A DNA stretch of 15,192 nucleotides, taken from positions 1-15,192 of the forward strand of contig JAGRHX010000388.1 of assembly GCA_020444775.1 (NCBI GenBank), written 5' to 3'. Positions 14,033 to 15,192 of the stretch are shown piece by piece. The translations under genes were made by a program, and so were the position numbers. The DNA is from Gammaproteobacteria bacterium. GTDB taxonomy: Bacteria > Pseudomonadota > Gammaproteobacteria > HK1. The notes under the pieces are model-generated. The model searched no databases, had not been told where the DNA came from, and saw only the letters and a program-made list of their open reading frames with translations. Positions within the stretch are counted from its first letter, which is position 1. The number at the start of each line of letters is the position of its first letter.

Positions 14033-14046
14033 TTGACCGGGATCAA
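14033..14046 (+). promoter_or_regulatory. Fnr/Dnr-type box upstream of narK
   Basis: TTGAC-CGGG-ATCAA matches TTGAT-N4-ATCAA at 9 of 10 specified bases. Its centre is 114 nt before the narK start. With the box near -41.5 or -42.5, a poor -10 (CATCCT, 14070-14075) is placed correctly, giving a leader of about 72 nt. The rest of the 277-nt gap holds single TTGAC and TTGAT half-sites (around 13918 and 13962) and no gene. Confidence 0.65.
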
Positions 14047-14153
14047 CCAAGTTGGCGTGGCGCGTCCGACATCCTGCTCCGTACGCAGGGTCTGCGGCGC
14101 GATACACGTGCTTTTTGGACCCTGTTCGTCATGGACTCAGGAGTGTCGGTTCA

Positions 14154-15192
14154 ATGCGTTCCCCAGACGGCGTTACGCGCGCACAACAAAACCAGGTCCT
14201 CGGCATGAGCACGTTCGCGTTTACCGTGTGCTTTGCCGTGTGGACCATCTTCTCCATCATCGGTGTCCGTATAAAGCAGGATCTCGGACTGTCGGACACC
14301 CAGTTCGGACTGCTCGCTGGGACACCGATCCTCACCGGTTCCATCTCACGCATCTTTCTCGGCATCTGGACCGACCAGTACGGCGGACGCATCGTCTTCG
14401 TGCTGACCATGCTCGCGGCGGCCGCGGCCACCTTCGCGCTGTCGCATGCCACAAGCTACGAGATGATGCTGCTCGCAGCGCTCGGTGTGGGCCTTGCCGG
14501 TGGCTCCTTCGCCGTCGGCATCGCCTATGTCTCCAAGTGGTATCCAGCAGACCGGCAGGGCACAGCGCTCGGGATTTTCGGCGTCGGCAACGTCGGCGCC
14601 GCGGTCACCAAGTTCGTCGCGCCGTTCGTGATGGTCGCATACGGCTGGACCATGGTCGCCCAGGTCTGGGCCGTGGCGCTGGTGGTTACCGCGGTGTTGT
14701 TCTGGTTCACGACCAGTGACGATCCGGCGCTACGGGCGCGCCGTGCCGCGGGTGAGAAGGCGGTCGGCACGCTGCTGCAGATGGAGCCGCTGCGGAATCT
14801 GCAGGTGTGGCGCTTCGCGCTGTACTACTTCTTCGTCTTCGGCGCCTTCGTCGCGCTCGCGCTGTGGCTGCCGCGCTATCTGGTCGGGGTCTACGGTCTG
14901 GACATCAAGCATGCCGGCATGATCGCCGCCGCCTACTCGATCCCGGCCTCCGTGTTCAGGGCCTACGGCGGTCATCTGTCGGACAGGTTTGGAGCCAGAA
15001 CCATCATGTACTGGACCTTTGGCGTGTCCGCGCTGATGACCTTCATGTTGTCGTATCCGAGCACGGACTATGTGATCCACGGCATCCGTGGGCCAGTCGA
15101 GTTCTCGACCAGCATGAGCCTGGCGCCTTTCGTGGTCGTGATCTTCGTGCTCGGCTTCTTCATGTCACTGGGCAAGGCCGCGGTCTACAAGC
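14154..15192 (+). CDS. narK: NarK-family nitrate/nitrite transporter (MFS), 3' end outside window
   Basis: The frame is open to the right edge, giving about 346 residues of a protein usually 400-480 long. It is a major facilitator with at least nine hydrophobic segments visible. The nitrate/nitrite porter signatures are present: R66 in GSISRIFLG, where NarK proteins have their first substrate arginine, then GIWTDQYGGR (70-79), and GLAGGSFAVGIAYVSKWYP (113-131), followed by QGTALGIFGVGNVGAA (135-150). It would exchange nitrate and nitrite across the inner membrane or import nitrate with protons. The start at 14154 is supported by AGGAG at 14139-14143; ATG 14205 is an in-frame alternative. An Fnr/Dnr-type box upstream predicts induction under low oxygen or NO. 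Which transport mode applies cannot be told from this fragment. Confidence 0.88.
   Translation, partial: MRSPDGVTRAQQNQVLGMSTFAFTVCFAVWTIFSIIGVRIKQDLGLSDTQFGLLAGTPILTGSISRIFLGIWTDQYGGRIVFVLTMLAAAAATFALSHATSYEMMLLAALGVGLAGGSFAVGIAYVSKWYPADRQGTALGIFGVGNVGAAVTKFVAPFVMVAYGWTMVAQVWAVALVVTAVLFWFTTSDDPALRARRAAGEKAVGTLLQMEPLRNLQVWRFALYYFFVFGAFVALALWLPRYLVGVYGLDIKHAGMIAAAYSIPASVFRAYGGHLSDRFGARTIMYWTFGVSALMTFMLSYPSTDYVIHGIRGPVEFSTSMSLAPFVVVIFVLGFFMSLGKAAVYK

Noticed and set aside
13877..14107. N-terminal extension of the Crp/Fnr regulator
   Set aside because: The extra 77 residues do not resemble the family and would cover both Fnr-type boxes in the intergenic region.
14131..14208. 25-codon upstream frame overlapping the narK start
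   Set aside because: It starts with ATG at 14131 but has no ribosome-binding site. The AGGAG inside it serves the narK ATG at 14154.
1..15192. CRISPR arrays, tRNA or rRNA genes, insertion sequences, phage or integrase genes
   Set aside because: No regularly spaced repeats, tRNA-like cloverleaf, transposase or integrase motif, or terminal inverted repeats with target duplications were noticed by reading.

Overview
The window is GC-rich, densely coded and bacterial. The gene families point to a proteobacterium, most likely a gammaproteobacterium able to respire nitrogen oxides: a copper nitrite-reductase-like protein, a NarK-type transporter, a Dnr/Fnr-type regulator with matching DNA boxes, and a persulfide dioxygenase-rhodanese fusion. 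This placement is inferred from gene content only. No tRNA, rRNA, CRISPR array, insertion sequence or integrase was seen. Fourteen protein genes longer than 200 codons and one small membrane-protein gene fill almost all of the DNA. No gap between genes exceeds 300 bases.

Left end (1-2925): the 3' part of a two-domain-type multicopper oxidase is followed on the same strand by a secreted NirK-like two-cupredoxin protein. A strong hairpin separates this pair from a convergent persulfide dioxygenase-rhodanese gene, which has a recognisable sigma-70-type promoter.

Middle (3121-13152): a run of metabolic genes in small units. They are two luciferase-like (LLM) oxidoreductases, a minus-strand set of TauD/TfdA dioxygenase, DUF924 protein and a 51-residue membrane peptide, an endonuclease/exonuclease/phosphatase-family protein, an unusually arranged family III CoA-transferase, a DUF1847 cysteine-rich protein, an alpha/beta hydrolase, an SDR oxidoreductase and a hotdog-fold protein. 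CoA-transferase, SDR, LLM, hydrolase and hotdog families together suggest breakdown of an organic, probably CoA-activated substrate, but nothing identifies that substrate. Several divergent promoter regions contain perfect dyads.

Right end (13172-15192): a Crp/Fnr-family regulator with an intact ExxSR recognition helix, but no iron-sulfur cysteine cluster, is divergent from a NarK-family transporter that runs off the window.

The most interesting signal is regulatory. Three sites of the form TTGAC-N4-RTCAA, the pattern expected for an ExxSR regulator, lie in the window and all are intergenic. One is in front of the regulator itself, one in front of narK and one in front of the DUF1847 gene. 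This suggests a small nitrogen-oxide or low-oxygen regulon and ties the uncharacterised DUF1847 protein to it.
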